From assembly GCA_023665905.1 (NCBI GenBank), contig JAMPDA010000008.1, positions 1-64,000 of the forward strand: a DNA stretch of 64,000 bases. Reading direction: 5' to 3'. Position 1 is the first letter of the stretch. The number at the start of each line of letters is the position of its first letter. This DNA comes from Roseburia sp. (GTDB lineage Bacteria > Bacillota > Clostridia > Christensenellales > Pumilibacteraceae). The position numbers and the translations under genes were made by a program. Below are positions 42,456 through 51,181 of this stretch, piece by piece. Under the pieces are notes generated by a model. The model did not search any database, was not told the origin of the DNA, and was given only the letters and a program-made list of their open reading frames with translations.

Positions 42456-42764
42456 CTATGCGTTTCCGTCCGATCGCGCGGCGGCGTCCGACTTCGACGT
42501 TTCCGTTTCCGTTTTCGTGGCGTCCGACGCGCCGGCGGCGTTTTCGCCGTTAAACAGTTCGTCCGCGACACTCGCGGCGCTTCCCGAAGCGCTCTGCGGC
42601 GCGGACACTATGCCGAACATCACCAGGATCGAGCACACCGCGTTTATCACCGCGCTTGCCGTGTCGTCGCCTATCTCCACGCCGAACGAGCCGAGCGCCA
42701 AAAACACGGCGCTTATCATGCCCACCCAGAACCCGACGCTTTTGATACGTTCTTTGAGCTTCAT
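42456..42764 (-). CDS. Phage holin, phi LC3/LLH-like
   Basis: 102 residues. The N-terminal KLKERIKSVGFWVGMISAVFLALGSFGVEI, with two hydrophobic segments (about 10-28 and 36-58), matches the class II holin pattern of Firmicute phages. The C-terminal 40 residues are Ala/Ser/Thr/Asp rich and hydrophilic. Holins form lesions in the membrane at a timed moment. No endolysin gene follows, unlike the usual holin-lysin cassette. A GGGAGG site precedes the ATG. It is the last gene of the phage-derived operon before the terminator. Confidence 0.8.
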   Translation of the reverse strand: MKLKERIKSVGFWVGMISAVFLALGSFGVEIGDDTASAVINAVCSILVMFGIVSAPQSASGSAASVADELFNGENAAGASDATKTETETSKSDAAARSDGNA

Positions 42765-42765
42765 G

Positions 42766-43656
42766 TCACCTCCCGTACTTGTCGTACAGCTTGTAATAGT
42801 AGTAGTCCGAAAGATGGTCGCGATAGAGCGTGTGGTTGCGCACTTCTTTGCGCGCCTGCTCGGAGCTGAGCGCCGACAGATACTCGTCCATCTTGGCGTA
42901 GACGGCTTCGTATATATCGTCGCGCTCTTTTTCGGACAGCGTGTCGAGCGAGCTCTCTTTGCTCTTTTGATTGAGCGCCGCGGTGTAGAGATCGCTTTCC
43001 GTCTTTGCTCTGTTCGCGTCGAGCTGAGCCTGCTTTACGGCGATGTCGTTGTTGTACTTGAGCGCTTCCGTCGCCTTTTTGTCGCGCTCGGCTTTGAGCT
43101 CGTCGAGCTTTTGACTGAGCTTGACCGCGTACGCGAGGTTGAACTCGTCGAGCGCCGTTTGCAGTTTTGCGCCCACTGCCGATATCTCGCCGTCCAGCTC
43201 GGATATCTGCTTGCCGTAGCTGTTGCGCGTATCGGCGGCTTTTGCGAGGTATTCGCTTTCGAGTCCGGCTTTTTCTGTCGCGGCTATGGAAGATCGGGCG
43301 AGCCCGCGCTTTATCACGTCGTTGTCTATGCCGCGCGCGGCGGACGCATACGCGCTGTCGAGCGCAGCGAGCTCGCTCTGCAACGCCGAAACATACGCGT
43401 CGCGCTTGGCGGTCATAGTCTTTTCGTCGTTGGCGCTGCTCTCGCGAATGGAGTTAAGCTTGTCCGTCTTGTACTCGTCCAGGCTTCGCTCGGCTACTAT
43501 CTTGAGATACTCGTCGCTCGGCGCGTCGTACGACATCTGCTTGAGCGTGACGGCAGGGAGCGTCGGCTTAGCCACGCTGTTCTCTACCGTTTCGAGCTTT
43601 TTTATCTCGTCCTCGAGCTTGCTTCTCGAATCGGAATTGTCATTGATCATTGCCAT
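42766..43656 (-). CDS. Coiled-coil structural protein of the phage module
   Basis: 296 residues, nearly all helical with long heptad-like stretches at about 100-260 and a Tyr-rich end (YYYYKLYDKYGR). No catalytic motif. In P22-like phages a coiled-coil trimer plugs the portal (needle) or is ejected with DNA; either role would fit this position after the connector genes, but no family match can be claimed. The ATG overlaps the previous small gene by 17 nt. Confidence 0.6.
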   Translation of the reverse strand: MAMINDNSDSRSKLEDEIKKLETVENSVAKPTLPAVTLKQMSYDAPSDEYLKIVAERSLDEYKTDKLNSIRESSANDEKTMTAKRDAYVSALQSELAALDSAYASAARGIDNDVIKRGLARSSIAATEKAGLESEYLAKAADTRNSYGKQISELDGEISAVGAKLQTALDEFNLAYAVKLSQKLDELKAERDKKATEALKYNNDIAVKQAQLDANRAKTESDLYTAALNQKSKESSLDTLSEKERDDIYEAVYAKMDEYLSALSSEQARKEVRNHTLYRDHLSDYYYYKLYDKYGR

Positions 43657-43813
43657 GTCCTTCGTACTTCTCCCTATACAGTCGATATTTGAACAGTTCG
43701 TAATCTCTTACGATATCGTGTCCGGCGCGCGCAAGCTTTTGCTTTCCGGCTTCGCTCCTGTCGCGCTCGTCCGTTTCTTCGGCGCGATCCGCATTTTCCG
43801 TCACACCGGACAT
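43640..43813 (-). CDS. Small phage-module protein, 57 aa
   Basis: The frame from ATG 43813 to TGA 43642-43640 encodes 57 residues, charged throughout, with ARAGHDIVRDYELFKYRLYREKYEG in its second half. It overlaps the BhlA-like gene by 13 nt at its start and the coiled-coil gene by 17 nt at its end, the dense overlap pattern of phage operons. It is too short for common gene finders. The function is not recognisable. Confidence 0.55.
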   Translation of the reverse strand: MSGVTENADRAEETDERDRSEAGKQKLARAGHDIVRDYELFKYRLYREKYEGHGNDQ

Positions 43814-44118
43814 GCCGCACCTCCGTCGTTCTTTCTCGCGATCTTTTCGGCGCGGCGCGGCACGACGGCGGACTTTACGGCGGCGGTGTCCGACTTGACC
43901 GCTTTGACGGCGGTAAGCAGACTGCCCGCGTCGTCCTTTATGTCCTCGGTATCCGCCTTGACCGACGACACGACGCCCAATCTGTCCGAAAGCGAGCGTA
44001 TCGTCCGCGTGTAATTATCCTCGCGCCGCCTGCTGTCGCGCAGTTCGTACACGAGCAGACCGCAAAACAGCACCGCCCACAGTCCGTTCGCGACCACGAG
44101 CGATATTATTTCGTCCAT
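43801..44118 (-). CDS. BhlA/UviB-like holin
   Basis: 105 residues. A single N-terminal membrane segment (LVVANGLWAVLFCGLLVYEL) is followed by RRREDNYTRTIRSLSDRL and an alternating SVKADTEDI/TAVKAVKSDTAAVK region, the layout of BhlA and UviB, small proteins tied to bacteriocin or holin function in Firmicutes. Together with the 42456 gene the module has two potential holins. A short gap precedes the beta-rich protein gene upstream. Confidence 0.75.
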   Translation of the reverse strand: MDEIISLVVANGLWAVLFCGLLVYELRDSRRREDNYTRTIRSLSDRLGVVSSVKADTEDIKDDAGSLLTAVKAVKSDTAAVKSAVVPRRAEKIARKNDGGAACPV

Positions 44119-44145
44119 GTTGAAATTCCCCCAACCAATATAATA

Positions 44146-44493
44146 CTATTTTTCGCACGCGCCCAAAACGAGCGCGAGCGCGTTGCTCCTTGCGGCGGAG
44201 AGCTTGAGCTCGCCCGTCCCGACGGGCAGTACGCCCACTATCGGCGACGACCGCGTAGCTATTTGCTTGCCCGCAAAGTCGAGCGAGCAGCTTCCGCCGT
44301 CGAACACCGCGATCACCGCCGCGCCCTGCGAAACCGCAACCGTGCCGAATGTGGTATACGAAGTTCCGCCGGCGGTGGCTGTGACGCCCGAAAGTACGGT
44401 CGCGCCCGTACTGCGCTTTAAGAGCGCGCGCACCGCCTCTATGCGCACCGAATTGTCCTCCACGCCGAGCAGCGCGCGGTTTATCTTGTCCAT
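44146..44493 (-). CDS. Beta-rich small structural protein
   Basis: 115 residues from the ATG at 44493 with GGAGGG 5 nt upstream; the longer frame overlaps the hub gene. After a short helix (MDKINRALLGVEDN) the protein is Gly, Ala, Ser, Thr and Val rich, resembling fibre or decoration domains (GVTATAGGTSYTTFG). It probably decorates the particle or tail hub. No family is certain. Confidence 0.6.
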   Translation of the reverse strand: MDKINRALLGVEDNSVRIEAVRALLKRSTGATVLSGVTATAGGTSYTTFGTVAVSQGAAVIAVFDGGSCSLDFAGKQIATRSSPIVGVLPVGTGELKLSAARSNALALVLGACEK

Positions 44494-44507
44494 GATCCCT
44501 CCGAAAT

Positions 44508-45899
44508 TCAAAACACCGAGTAGATGAGCGTCGGCGGCTTTACGTCGCAGTCTTCCGCTTGCGAATCGACAGACACCGAAAACTTTTTGCACTGCGCGTT
44601 GACACGCACTTTGCGATCGCCTGCTTTTACGGCAAAAGTTTTCGTCTTTTTCTCCGTCGCGACCGAAAGCGCGATGTCGGAGCTCGAGCGAATATGTATC
44701 TCACGAAGCGCCTTGCTCTTGTCCGGCATAGCGAGATCTGTGACGGGACTTTGCCAATACTTGGGCAGCACCGTATCGAAACGCTTGCCGTTTTTGGTGA
44801 CTACGCCTGCCGACGACGCTTCGCACGCGACGAGCATATCCTCGCCGAGATACGTACACGAATTCATGAACCGAATATCCAGCCCGCGCGCTATCGAATA
44901 CTCGCCCGTCGCCGTGTCGAATACGAGCAGCGCGTTTGCGACATACTCCTCGGCTTCGCACCCGACCGCCTTTCCGTCCGGAAAATTCATTTTGCAGGAG
45001 AGGTAGTATTTGCCGTTATGGAACGCGCACGCGCACGAGTCCGACGCTTCGATGAGCCCGTCGAGATTGCCGAGAACGCGCGTGCAGTCGTACCCGTCGA
45101 ACATGTACAGTCCGTCGGACGCGAGGAACATTATGCACGAGCCGCACGTGGCTATGCTAGACGGGAATATCCTGCCTGCCGAAACGAAAAGATTGACCAC
45201 CGAAAATTCGCTCTGATCGGCGTACGCGGTCACGCGGCTTATGCCGTGGTCGCGGAATATGTACAGATAGCTTCCGAACGACACGACCTTGTTGAGGTCG
45301 CCGCGCTCGTCCAAAAGCTCTATAAATCCGCCGGCGTCCGCGCCGATAGACCAATTCGTCGGATCGAGGTCGTCCGAAAAGAACACCTTTGTGGGCTCTT
45401 CCTTGCTCGTCACGAACATCCGCTCGTAATGCAACGCCATAGACGATATCGTCGGCGTATTCTCGTGCTCGGTAAACGCGGAACCGTCCCAAGTAAAGAG
45501 TTTTCTGCCCTCGCACGACATCAGCAGCACGTCCTTGGAGTTGAGCCGGTAATTGAGAGCGGTCATCGGCGCGTATGAAAAAGTGCTGATAAACCGCATC
45601 TTTTCCTTGTACGAATCGTAGTAGCGTATCCTGCCGTTTGCGTACTGCATGACGTACTGTTCTACGTATTTTCCGGCTTCTTCCGAATAGTATCGATACA
45701 CCCAATATCGCGAAATGTCAGTCGGGACCGCCGCGTGCGTCGATACGCCGTAGCCCACTTTGAGCGCGCCCGACGTGAAGTCGTAGTTGTAGCACAGCGG
45801 CGAAACGTTGAAGTCTATCACGCTGCTGTCGCGCTTGCTGTCTATTGCCCTGAATGCTCCGACGCGCTTTCTGTAGCGCGTCCGCGTAGGTATTTTCAT
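44508..45899 (-). CDS. Propeller-like tail hub or DNA stabilisation protein (P22 gp10-like)
   Basis: 463 residues from the ATG at 45899 (GGGGTGA upstream). It is beta rich, with repeated aromatic strands such as YLYIFRDHGISRV, CIMFLASDGLYMFDGYD and KYYLSCKMNF, consistent with a beta-propeller. Its position after the 203-aa connector and its length match P22 gp10, the packaged-DNA stabilisation and hub protein. Only gene order and general fold support this; a profile search would be decisive. Confidence 0.6.
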   Translation of the reverse strand: MKIPTRTRYRKRVGAFRAIDSKRDSSVIDFNVSPLCYNYDFTSGALKVGYGVSTHAAVPTDISRYWVYRYYSEEAGKYVEQYVMQYANGRIRYYDSYKEKMRFISTFSYAPMTALNYRLNSKDVLLMSCEGRKLFTWDGSAFTEHENTPTISSMALHYERMFVTSKEEPTKVFFSDDLDPTNWSIGADAGGFIELLDERGDLNKVVSFGSYLYIFRDHGISRVTAYADQSEFSVVNLFVSAGRIFPSSIATCGSCIMFLASDGLYMFDGYDCTRVLGNLDGLIEASDSCACAFHNGKYYLSCKMNFPDGKAVGCEAEEYVANALLVFDTATGEYSIARGLDIRFMNSCTYLGEDMLVACEASSAGVVTKNGKRFDTVLPKYWQSPVTDLAMPDKSKALREIHIRSSSDIALSVATEKKTKTFAVKAGDRKVRVNAQCKKFSVSVDSQAEDCDVKPPTLIYSVF

Positions 45900-45960
45900 A
45901 ATGCTCACCCCACTTTCGCTCGCCGATATATCGGAAGCCCATCGCGCGTTACGCGCTCTT

Positions 45961-46572
45961 TCATATCCACGCCCTTGCGCCCATTTGCGCGCGGCGCGAA
46001 AGGCGCTTTTTTTCGGACTCGGCGCCGTATCTCTGATCCCAAATCTGCGCCTCGTCCGTCCTGCCCGTTATGAGGCAGTAGTCGCGGCAGACGAGAAACA
46101 GCAGTATACATTCGTCCGCCGCCGCGCCCGTTTCCACATCGTCGTCGAGATTTTTGTCGGACGGCACGACCGTGTATTTAACGGTGTATGCGCCGTTTGC
46201 CGGCACCTTGAGCCCGAGCGAGTCGAACATATACCGCACCGACACCCCGTACCGCTTTACCGAGCGCACCGACGACGGCTGCTCCGCGAACGCCGCGAGC
46301 GGTATCACGCCGTCCGTCACGGTAAACTCCCGCGTGCGGCATATCGGAAATCCGTCCAGACACAGTTCCGCCGCCGCGAGGTTGACGCACTTTATGAGCG
46401 TGCGCACGTCGGCGTCGTCGATAGCGGAGATCTGCGACGCCGTGCCGCCGTTCGCGTTTTCACCCGTTTCGCCTGTTTCGGTCGTTTCTTCGTCCGCCGC
46501 CGCGAGCGCCGCTTCTATATCGTCCGCCTGCAAAAGCGCCGCGGCGGAGATAGCTATTTGTCTTACCGTCAT
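45961..46572 (-). CDS. Head-to-tail connector protein (P22 gp4-like position)
   Basis: 203 residues from the ATG at 46572. It is helical and acidic between about residues 18 and 45, with a conserved-looking middle (DVRTLIKCVNLAAAELCLDGFPICRTREFTVTDGVIPL) similar to DNA-packaging connector proteins of the gp4/gp6 type. It lies between the capsid and hub genes, as gp4 does in P22. The AGGAGG site is 12 nt from the ATG, slightly long. A gap of 61 nt before the hub gene has no other frame. Confidence 0.6.
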   Translation of the reverse strand: MTVRQIAISAAALLQADDIEAALAAADEETTETGETGENANGGTASQISAIDDADVRTLIKCVNLAAAELCLDGFPICRTREFTVTDGVIPLAAFAEQPSSVRSVKRYGVSVRYMFDSLGLKVPANGAYTVKYTVVPSDKNLDDDVETGAAADECILLFLVCRDYCLITGRTDEAQIWDQRYGAESEKKRLSRRAQMGARAWI

Positions 46573-46595
46573 TATGCTTTCCTGCCTCCTTTCGG

Positions 46596-46907
46596 CTATG
46601 CGATACTCGACGCTATCCTGTCCGCCGCCGCCTTTGCGCGCGCGAGCTCTTTCGCGGCGTTTTCGCGCTCCATGCGCTCGACTATCTCGGCGACGCGTTC
46701 GGCGCGCGTATAAAGCACGCGCCGAACAGTACGCTCGTCGAGAGTGTCGAACGGCAGGACCAAGCACAGCGTCGAAGGCGCGCAACGGCTGTTGTGCACC
46801 TCGAACTTTCCGGTCTTGTAGTTGAGAAACACGAAATAACCGTCGTCTATGGTCTTGAGCCGCCGACAAACGCCGAACAGGTCGTCCTCTATGACGCGTC
46901 CCGTCAA
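46596..46907 (-). CDS. Small phage-module protein with TTG start
   Basis: 103 residues. The TTG start at 46907 overlaps the capsid TGA stop (TTGA) and has GGGGAT 10 nt upstream. The first half is beta rich with an aromatic GYFVFLNYKTGKFEV strand, and the last 35 residues are a Glu/Ala/Arg helix. It lies where decoration or head-completion proteins are found. I do not recognise the family. Confidence 0.6.
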   Translation of the reverse strand: MTGRVIEDDLFGVCRRLKTIDDGYFVFLNYKTGKFEVHNSRCAPSTLCLVLPFDTLDERTVRRVLYTRAERVAEIVERMERENAAKELARAKAAADRIASSIA

Positions 46908-48052
46908 GAACGCGTTATCCCCGTGAGCATAGCCTGACCGTTAGGCTTTTGGCAGATGAGGTCGCAGTATTTGACGAGCGTCGCCGTGTACGTGGGTTTG
47001 CCCTGGTTTTGGCGCAGGATCTTGCCGTTTTCCGTTTCCAAGAACCGCCAATCGCAGAGCTGGTGAAGCTTGAACGCCTTGGTGTTGAGCAGGTACATAG
47101 TGCCGTCGGGCACGAACCTGTCGTACACGAGCGGCAAGCCGTTGTACGAAAGCGTTTTAAAGCCGCCGTCCAATTCCATGACGTCGATGTTGCGCTTGTA
47201 CGACGACATGTACGTTATGAACGAGTACTTGACGTCCTGCGAGCACGAGATAAAGTCCACCGCCGAGCCTGCGTCGTTTTCAAGCGCGTCTATCGCTTCC
47301 TGAATGACGATCTCGTCTATGGCGTCGTTCACGTTTTTGGTGTACGGCTTAAGGAAGGGATGCGCGGATTTTTGCACGCCGTATACGGTCGTACCGTTGA
47401 ACAGCGCGCCGAGGCCGGTTATCTCCTTGTCTTTAGAGCCCTGCACGTACATCGCGTCGCCGTCGGCGATCGTAACAGTCGCGCTGTCGAGCGTCACCTT
47501 TTTGGCGGCGCGATCGACGTACGTTATGCGCGCCGTACCTTTTTTAACGCCTGCGGACGAATAGATATCCACAACGAGCCCTTCGATGAGGTTGCGCGTG
47601 CTGTCCACGGTCGTTGCGCCGCCGCTCACCGAAAAGGTGCACAGTTTGCCGCTGCCGTCGCCGTACAGCATGCGGCCGAGGTTGAACTTGGACGCGTTCA
47701 AAAGCCCTTCCAGCTCGGCGTTCAAAAGGTCGGTGAACGCGCCTCTGCCGTCTGCGGAAGCCCGTATGGCTTTATCGGATATCTCTATCTGACCGTAGAG
47801 GTTTTTGAGCGTGGAAACAAACTGCAAGTAGTTGTTGCCGTACGCGGCGGGAAGGCTTCCGTCCTCGTCGCCCGCGCCGACGCCGCCGTTTATGCCGAAG
47901 CGCGCCGCCGTGCGTATTTCCTTTCCCCACACGTCGGCGGAGGTCTGCTCGATCTTGGACAGGAGCGGATTGACGCGCGTGTTCAAAAGGTCGGTCATCG
48001 TGCCCAAATACACCGTCTTAAGCGCGTTTTCCGCGTTTTGTAAAGTTACCAT
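46904..48052 (-). CDS. Phage major capsid protein
   Basis: 382 residues. Start TLQNAENALKTVYLGTMTDLLN and the phrase SADVWGKEIRTAARFGINGG, a middle insertion of beta strands, and an end with GKPTYTATLVKYCDLICQKPNGQAMLTGI are all typical of the HK97-fold capsid group found in Firmicute phages. An AAAGGAG site precedes the ATG. The scaffold and portal genes stand directly upstream, the order of almost all tailed phages. No protease gene accompanies it, so maturation presumably depends on the separate scaffold protein. Confidence 0.9.
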   Translation of the reverse strand: MVTLQNAENALKTVYLGTMTDLLNTRVNPLLSKIEQTSADVWGKEIRTAARFGINGGVGAGDEDGSLPAAYGNNYLQFVSTLKNLYGQIEISDKAIRASADGRGAFTDLLNAELEGLLNASKFNLGRMLYGDGSGKLCTFSVSGGATTVDSTRNLIEGLVVDIYSSAGVKKGTARITYVDRAAKKVTLDSATVTIADGDAMYVQGSKDKEITGLGALFNGTTVYGVQKSAHPFLKPYTKNVNDAIDEIVIQEAIDALENDAGSAVDFISCSQDVKYSFITYMSSYKRNIDVMELDGGFKTLSYNGLPLVYDRFVPDGTMYLLNTKAFKLHQLCDWRFLETENGKILRQNQGKPTYTATLVKYCDLICQKPNGQAMLTGITRS

Positions 48053-48095
48053 ATTATCTCCTTTGATTTTGTTTTTTTAGGTCCCGTAAATGTGC

Positions 48096-48710
48096 TTACA
48101 GAGCCAGCAATTCGTCGGCGAGTCGCTTGGCGTCGGAAAGCGTTTTGGGACGCTTTACGGGCGTCAGTACCGCCGCGCCCTGCGGCGACACAACGCTTCC
48201 GCCCAAGCCGAGTAATTTGCGTTTGTAGCGCGCGACGGCGGCGTCGAACACTTCGGGTATGTCGCAAAGCGCTTCGGCAAGCTCTGTAGCTCGCGCCTGC
48301 ACTTCCGCCACCACGTCGAGCTCGAACGCCGTGCCGCGTTCCGCACGTGCGCCGCCTGCCGCTATTGCGTCAGCTATAGCCGCACAGTCGGGCGCGCGAT
48401 GCGCCGTTTCGTGCTCGCATGCCGCGGCGATTTCGCAATGCGCGTTCGCCGCATGGCACGCTTCGTCCACCGAGCGCGGCTCCGACGGCTGTGCCGACTC
48501 GTCCGCCGTCGTCTTCGCTGTCTCGGTTCTATCCGATACTCCCTCGGCCTGCGCGCCGTTTGCTTCCGCCGCTTGTAGCTGTTTTATAAGCTGGCAGCGC
48601 TTTGTAAACTCGCTTTCGAGCGCGTTATAAGCCGCGAGGAGATCGTCCGGACTGTTGAACTTTCCTATCTTAGAGACCGATATCTCGGTTTGTTCTGTCG
48701 AATTTTTCAT
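48096..48710 (-). CDS. Phage scaffolding protein
   Basis: 204 residues. The long Ala/Glu/Thr-rich helical middle with many Cys and His (about 60-120) and a short basic C-terminus (KRKLLGLGG ... KRPKTLSDAKRLADEL) suit a scaffold that binds capsid through a positively charged end. It lies between portal and capsid genes, the canonical place. The unusual Cys/His content (CHAANAHCEIAAACEHETAH) is noteworthy. A GGAGGG site precedes the ATG. Confidence 0.75.
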   Translation of the reverse strand: MKNSTEQTEISVSKIGKFNSPDDLLAAYNALESEFTKRCQLIKQLQAAEANGAQAEGVSDRTETAKTTADESAQPSEPRSVDEACHAANAHCEIAAACEHETAHRAPDCAAIADAIAAGGARAERGTAFELDVVAEVQARATELAEALCDIPEVFDAAVARYKRKLLGLGGSVVSPQGAAVLTPVKRPKTLSDAKRLADELLAL

Positions 48711-48734
48711 GTATCTTTACCCTCCGAATGGTAT

Positions 48735-50657
48735 TCATAATGCAGATTCGGGCAATATATCGCCGAGCGCACCGCCCGACACGTCGCCGCGCGGCTCTGC
48801 CGAATATCCCGCCGCATACGCCGCTTCCGCGGTTTTCGCCGTATCGGGCGAAACCGCCGAAAGGAGCGCGCGGTGCTCCGCGATGTGTGCGCGCAGTCTG
48901 TCCGCCTTTTTGCCCGACGGACATTCGGTCAGCAGATACCGTATGTGCGCGTCGATGTGCGTCGAATGGTCGTCGTACTCGTCGAGCCTGTACTTGTCCT
49001 TGCAGTTTTCCGATTCGGCGCGGTTTATCTGCACCTGCGTCATGCCGACGTCGCCGTCCCAGCCGCCGTAGCCGAGCGCGTCCATAAACCTGCGTTTGGC
49101 GCTCTCCGTCATCTTGCCGTCGGCGTCGAACAGCAAGCCCATTTTGTACAGCTCGAACATCATGTTCTGGCGCATCGCCGGCGTGGACAGCAACTCGTTG
49201 TCCGTTTCAAACACCACGTCGTCGCTCGATATATCCGACGCCGACCAGCGCAACAGTTCCACTTGACCGTTTTTGCCGGCGATCCTGCTGAGCCGCGCGT
49301 CCGACCCGAACTGCTTATAAAGCCGCAGTATGTGCCGCGCTATCTCGCGCGCGGCGAGCCGCACGTATTCGGCGGAAAGCGACAGGCGCGTGTCGTCCTG
49401 CTCTATGAGCAGTTGGAGCGCAAGACCGCTCATCGCCGACGACGCTATCTTGGACGAGCGCATTATCTCGCTGACGCCGCTTATCTGAGTGAACTCGTTT
49501 AAAAGCCGCGTTTCTTCGGCGTCGAACTCGCTCGGCACGGAGCCGCAATCCACCATGCGCGGCGGCGTTGCGCCTTGACGGTAGACGAGTATCTTTCCGG
49601 GCGATATTCCCTCTTGCTCGAGATTGTCGATGTCCACCGAGCCGTCCTCCACCGCCATTACGCCCATGGACAGCCTGTTCATGAACTCGTGCTTGCGGTT
49701 TTTGACGGCGTTGTACGCGCGCTGAACGGGTATGAGCCGCTCGACTACGGACGCGCCGAAAAAGCAGCCGGCGTTGCCGAGCATGACCTGCTTTACAAAC
49801 GGAAAGCCGCGCCGACGGTCCGCGCAGTTCACATACGGAAGCGGACCGTAAAACAAAAGCACGCCGTTCGCGCACACTGCGAGCTCGCCCTCCGGCTTTT
49901 CGGGCGTGGGGAGCGTGTATCTTTCTATAAGCACGGCGCAGTTTTCGGCGGCGCGCGCCGTGAGTTTACTGAGCGTGCCGTCCGCCGTCAGTCCGCCGCT
50001 GACCGCCGCCGCGGAAAGCCCTATCACTTCGCTCTTTTCGGGCTCGACGCGCTTGCCGTACACGCGCTTTATCTCGTCCACGTCCACGGCGCGCGCACGA
50101 ATGACCGAGCGACAGTCGCCGAGGTTTTGCGCAAACACGCTGTCGGGATATATTTCAAACGGCGACACCACCTTTACGCACACGTCGCCCTCGAACGTTC
50201 CGTCCGATATCTCAAGTCCCGACTTGACGTCCCAACCGACGTAGTAAAAGCTCGTGCCGCATATCTCCGACCACATCGTGCCCTCGGTGAGCAGTGCGTC
50301 CATATCCAGCTTGTCGCACGTCGAGGCGAGTATCTTCGACGCGTTCTTAGCCGTCTTGATGTCGCCGTCGTCCGACGAGAACGGGCGCACGGTAAGCGAC
50401 GGACGCACGGTGTTGAGCTTTGCGAGCCGAGTTTCCACGATAGTCGAAATGTGATTAAACACCTCGCGCTCCTGCCAATAGTAGTCGCGCTCGACGTCCG
50501 TTATCTCGCCCGTGACCGCCGCCGTGCAATACTGATTGCCCATGTAGAAATTCATATTGAGCCGCCACTGCGTTTCGTACGGCCGCCGCGCCTCGGCGCG
50601 CGCCTCGAAATCGCGTTTGAGCTCAGCCGTTATGTTTTCCTCGTATTCCCGTTTCAT
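48735..50657 (-). CDS. Phage portal protein, P22-like
   Basis: 640 residues. The N-terminal RRPYETQWRLNMNFYMGNQY, FNHISTIVETRLAKLNTVRP and a middle with WDVKSGLEISDGTFEGDV and YPDSVFAQNLGDCRSVI agree with the portal family of podovirus-like phages (P22 gp1 is 725 residues). The portal forms the dodecameric ring at one capsid vertex through which TerL pumps DNA. Its ATG overlaps the stop of the zinc protein gene (ATGA). The downstream neighbour is the scaffold gene after 24 nt. Confidence 0.9.
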   Translation of the reverse strand: MKREYEENITAELKRDFEARAEARRPYETQWRLNMNFYMGNQYCTAAVTGEITDVERDYYWQEREVFNHISTIVETRLAKLNTVRPSLTVRPFSSDDGDIKTAKNASKILASTCDKLDMDALLTEGTMWSEICGTSFYYVGWDVKSGLEISDGTFEGDVCVKVVSPFEIYPDSVFAQNLGDCRSVIRARAVDVDEIKRVYGKRVEPEKSEVIGLSAAAVSGGLTADGTLSKLTARAAENCAVLIERYTLPTPEKPEGELAVCANGVLLFYGPLPYVNCADRRRGFPFVKQVMLGNAGCFFGASVVERLIPVQRAYNAVKNRKHEFMNRLSMGVMAVEDGSVDIDNLEQEGISPGKILVYRQGATPPRMVDCGSVPSEFDAEETRLLNEFTQISGVSEIMRSSKIASSAMSGLALQLLIEQDDTRLSLSAEYVRLAAREIARHILRLYKQFGSDARLSRIAGKNGQVELLRWSASDISSDDVVFETDNELLSTPAMRQNMMFELYKMGLLFDADGKMTESAKRRFMDALGYGGWDGDVGMTQVQINRAESENCKDKYRLDEYDDHSTHIDAHIRYLLTECPSGKKADRLRAHIAEHRALLSAVSPDTAKTAEAAYAAGYSAEPRGDVSGGALGDILPESAL

Positions 50658-50872
50658 TTGCCTGCGTCCTTTTTGGGCTTACGTCGCGCCGTTTCGACGG
50701 ACTTGGGAATTATCGCCGCGCCGATCGCGGAGTAAAGCTCGTTAAGGCACTTGTCGCAGGCGTAAATGCGACTGCGAATACCCACGCGGTCGAACTTGAT
50801 CGCGTGGACGGCGCGGTTCTTGCACGCGCCGAGCTCGCACCTTATGTTGTTTTTGCACTCTATTACTTCCAT
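50654..50872 (-). CDS. Small zinc-finger-like protein of the phage module
   Basis: 72 residues with cysteines at about 6, 12, 17, 39 and 42. CKNNIRCELGACKN and YACDKCLNEL look like a treble-clef or ribbon zinc site. The end is basic (RRKPKKDAGK). GGAGG precedes the ATG. It lies between the presumed small terminase-like protein and the portal gene. A DNA or protein binding role in packaging is possible. Confidence 0.6.
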   Translation of the reverse strand: MEVIECKNNIRCELGACKNRAVHAIKFDRVGIRSRIYACDKCLNELYSAIGAAIIPKSVETARRKPKKDAGK

Positions 50873-50890
50873 ACAGCCTCCTTGTATGTT

Positions 50891-51181
50891 TTAATCGGTC
50901 TTTCGCATAGCCGATACCGTCGCGCCGGCTTCCCTTTCGAGCTCCGAAAGCAGTCTGCGTTTTTCTATCTCGAGCTGCTCGTCGGACAGCTCGTCGGTGT
51001 CGTTGCTGTCGAATATAAGTTTCGCCGCGGAGATGTCGGGCGGAACGTCCTTTTTGGTGACGCGCTTTTTGACCAGCTCGAGCGTTCCATCCACCATGGC
51101 GTATTCTTCCACCGTTTCTTCCGCCTCGTAGCCGCACGCGCGCTTGACTACGGCGTCGAATATCTCGTCGCGAAGCATCAT
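50891..51181 (-). CDS. Packaging-associated small protein, possible terminase small subunit
   Basis: 96 residues. MLRDEIFDAVVKRACGY is followed by KKRVTKKDVPPDISAAKLIF, a lysine-rich turn and PP-D pattern often seen in Firmicute terminase-small-subunit-like proteins, and a helical end (DEQLEIEKRRLLSELEREAG). It starts 4 nt inside the end of terL and has GGAGG upstream. In many phages the small subunit comes before, not after, terL. The call is therefore only tentative. Confidence 0.45.
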   Translation of the reverse strand: MMLRDEIFDAVVKRACGYEAEETVEEYAMVDGTLELVKKRVTKKDVPPDISAAKLIFDSNDTDELSDEQLEIEKRRLLSELEREAGATVSAMRKTD

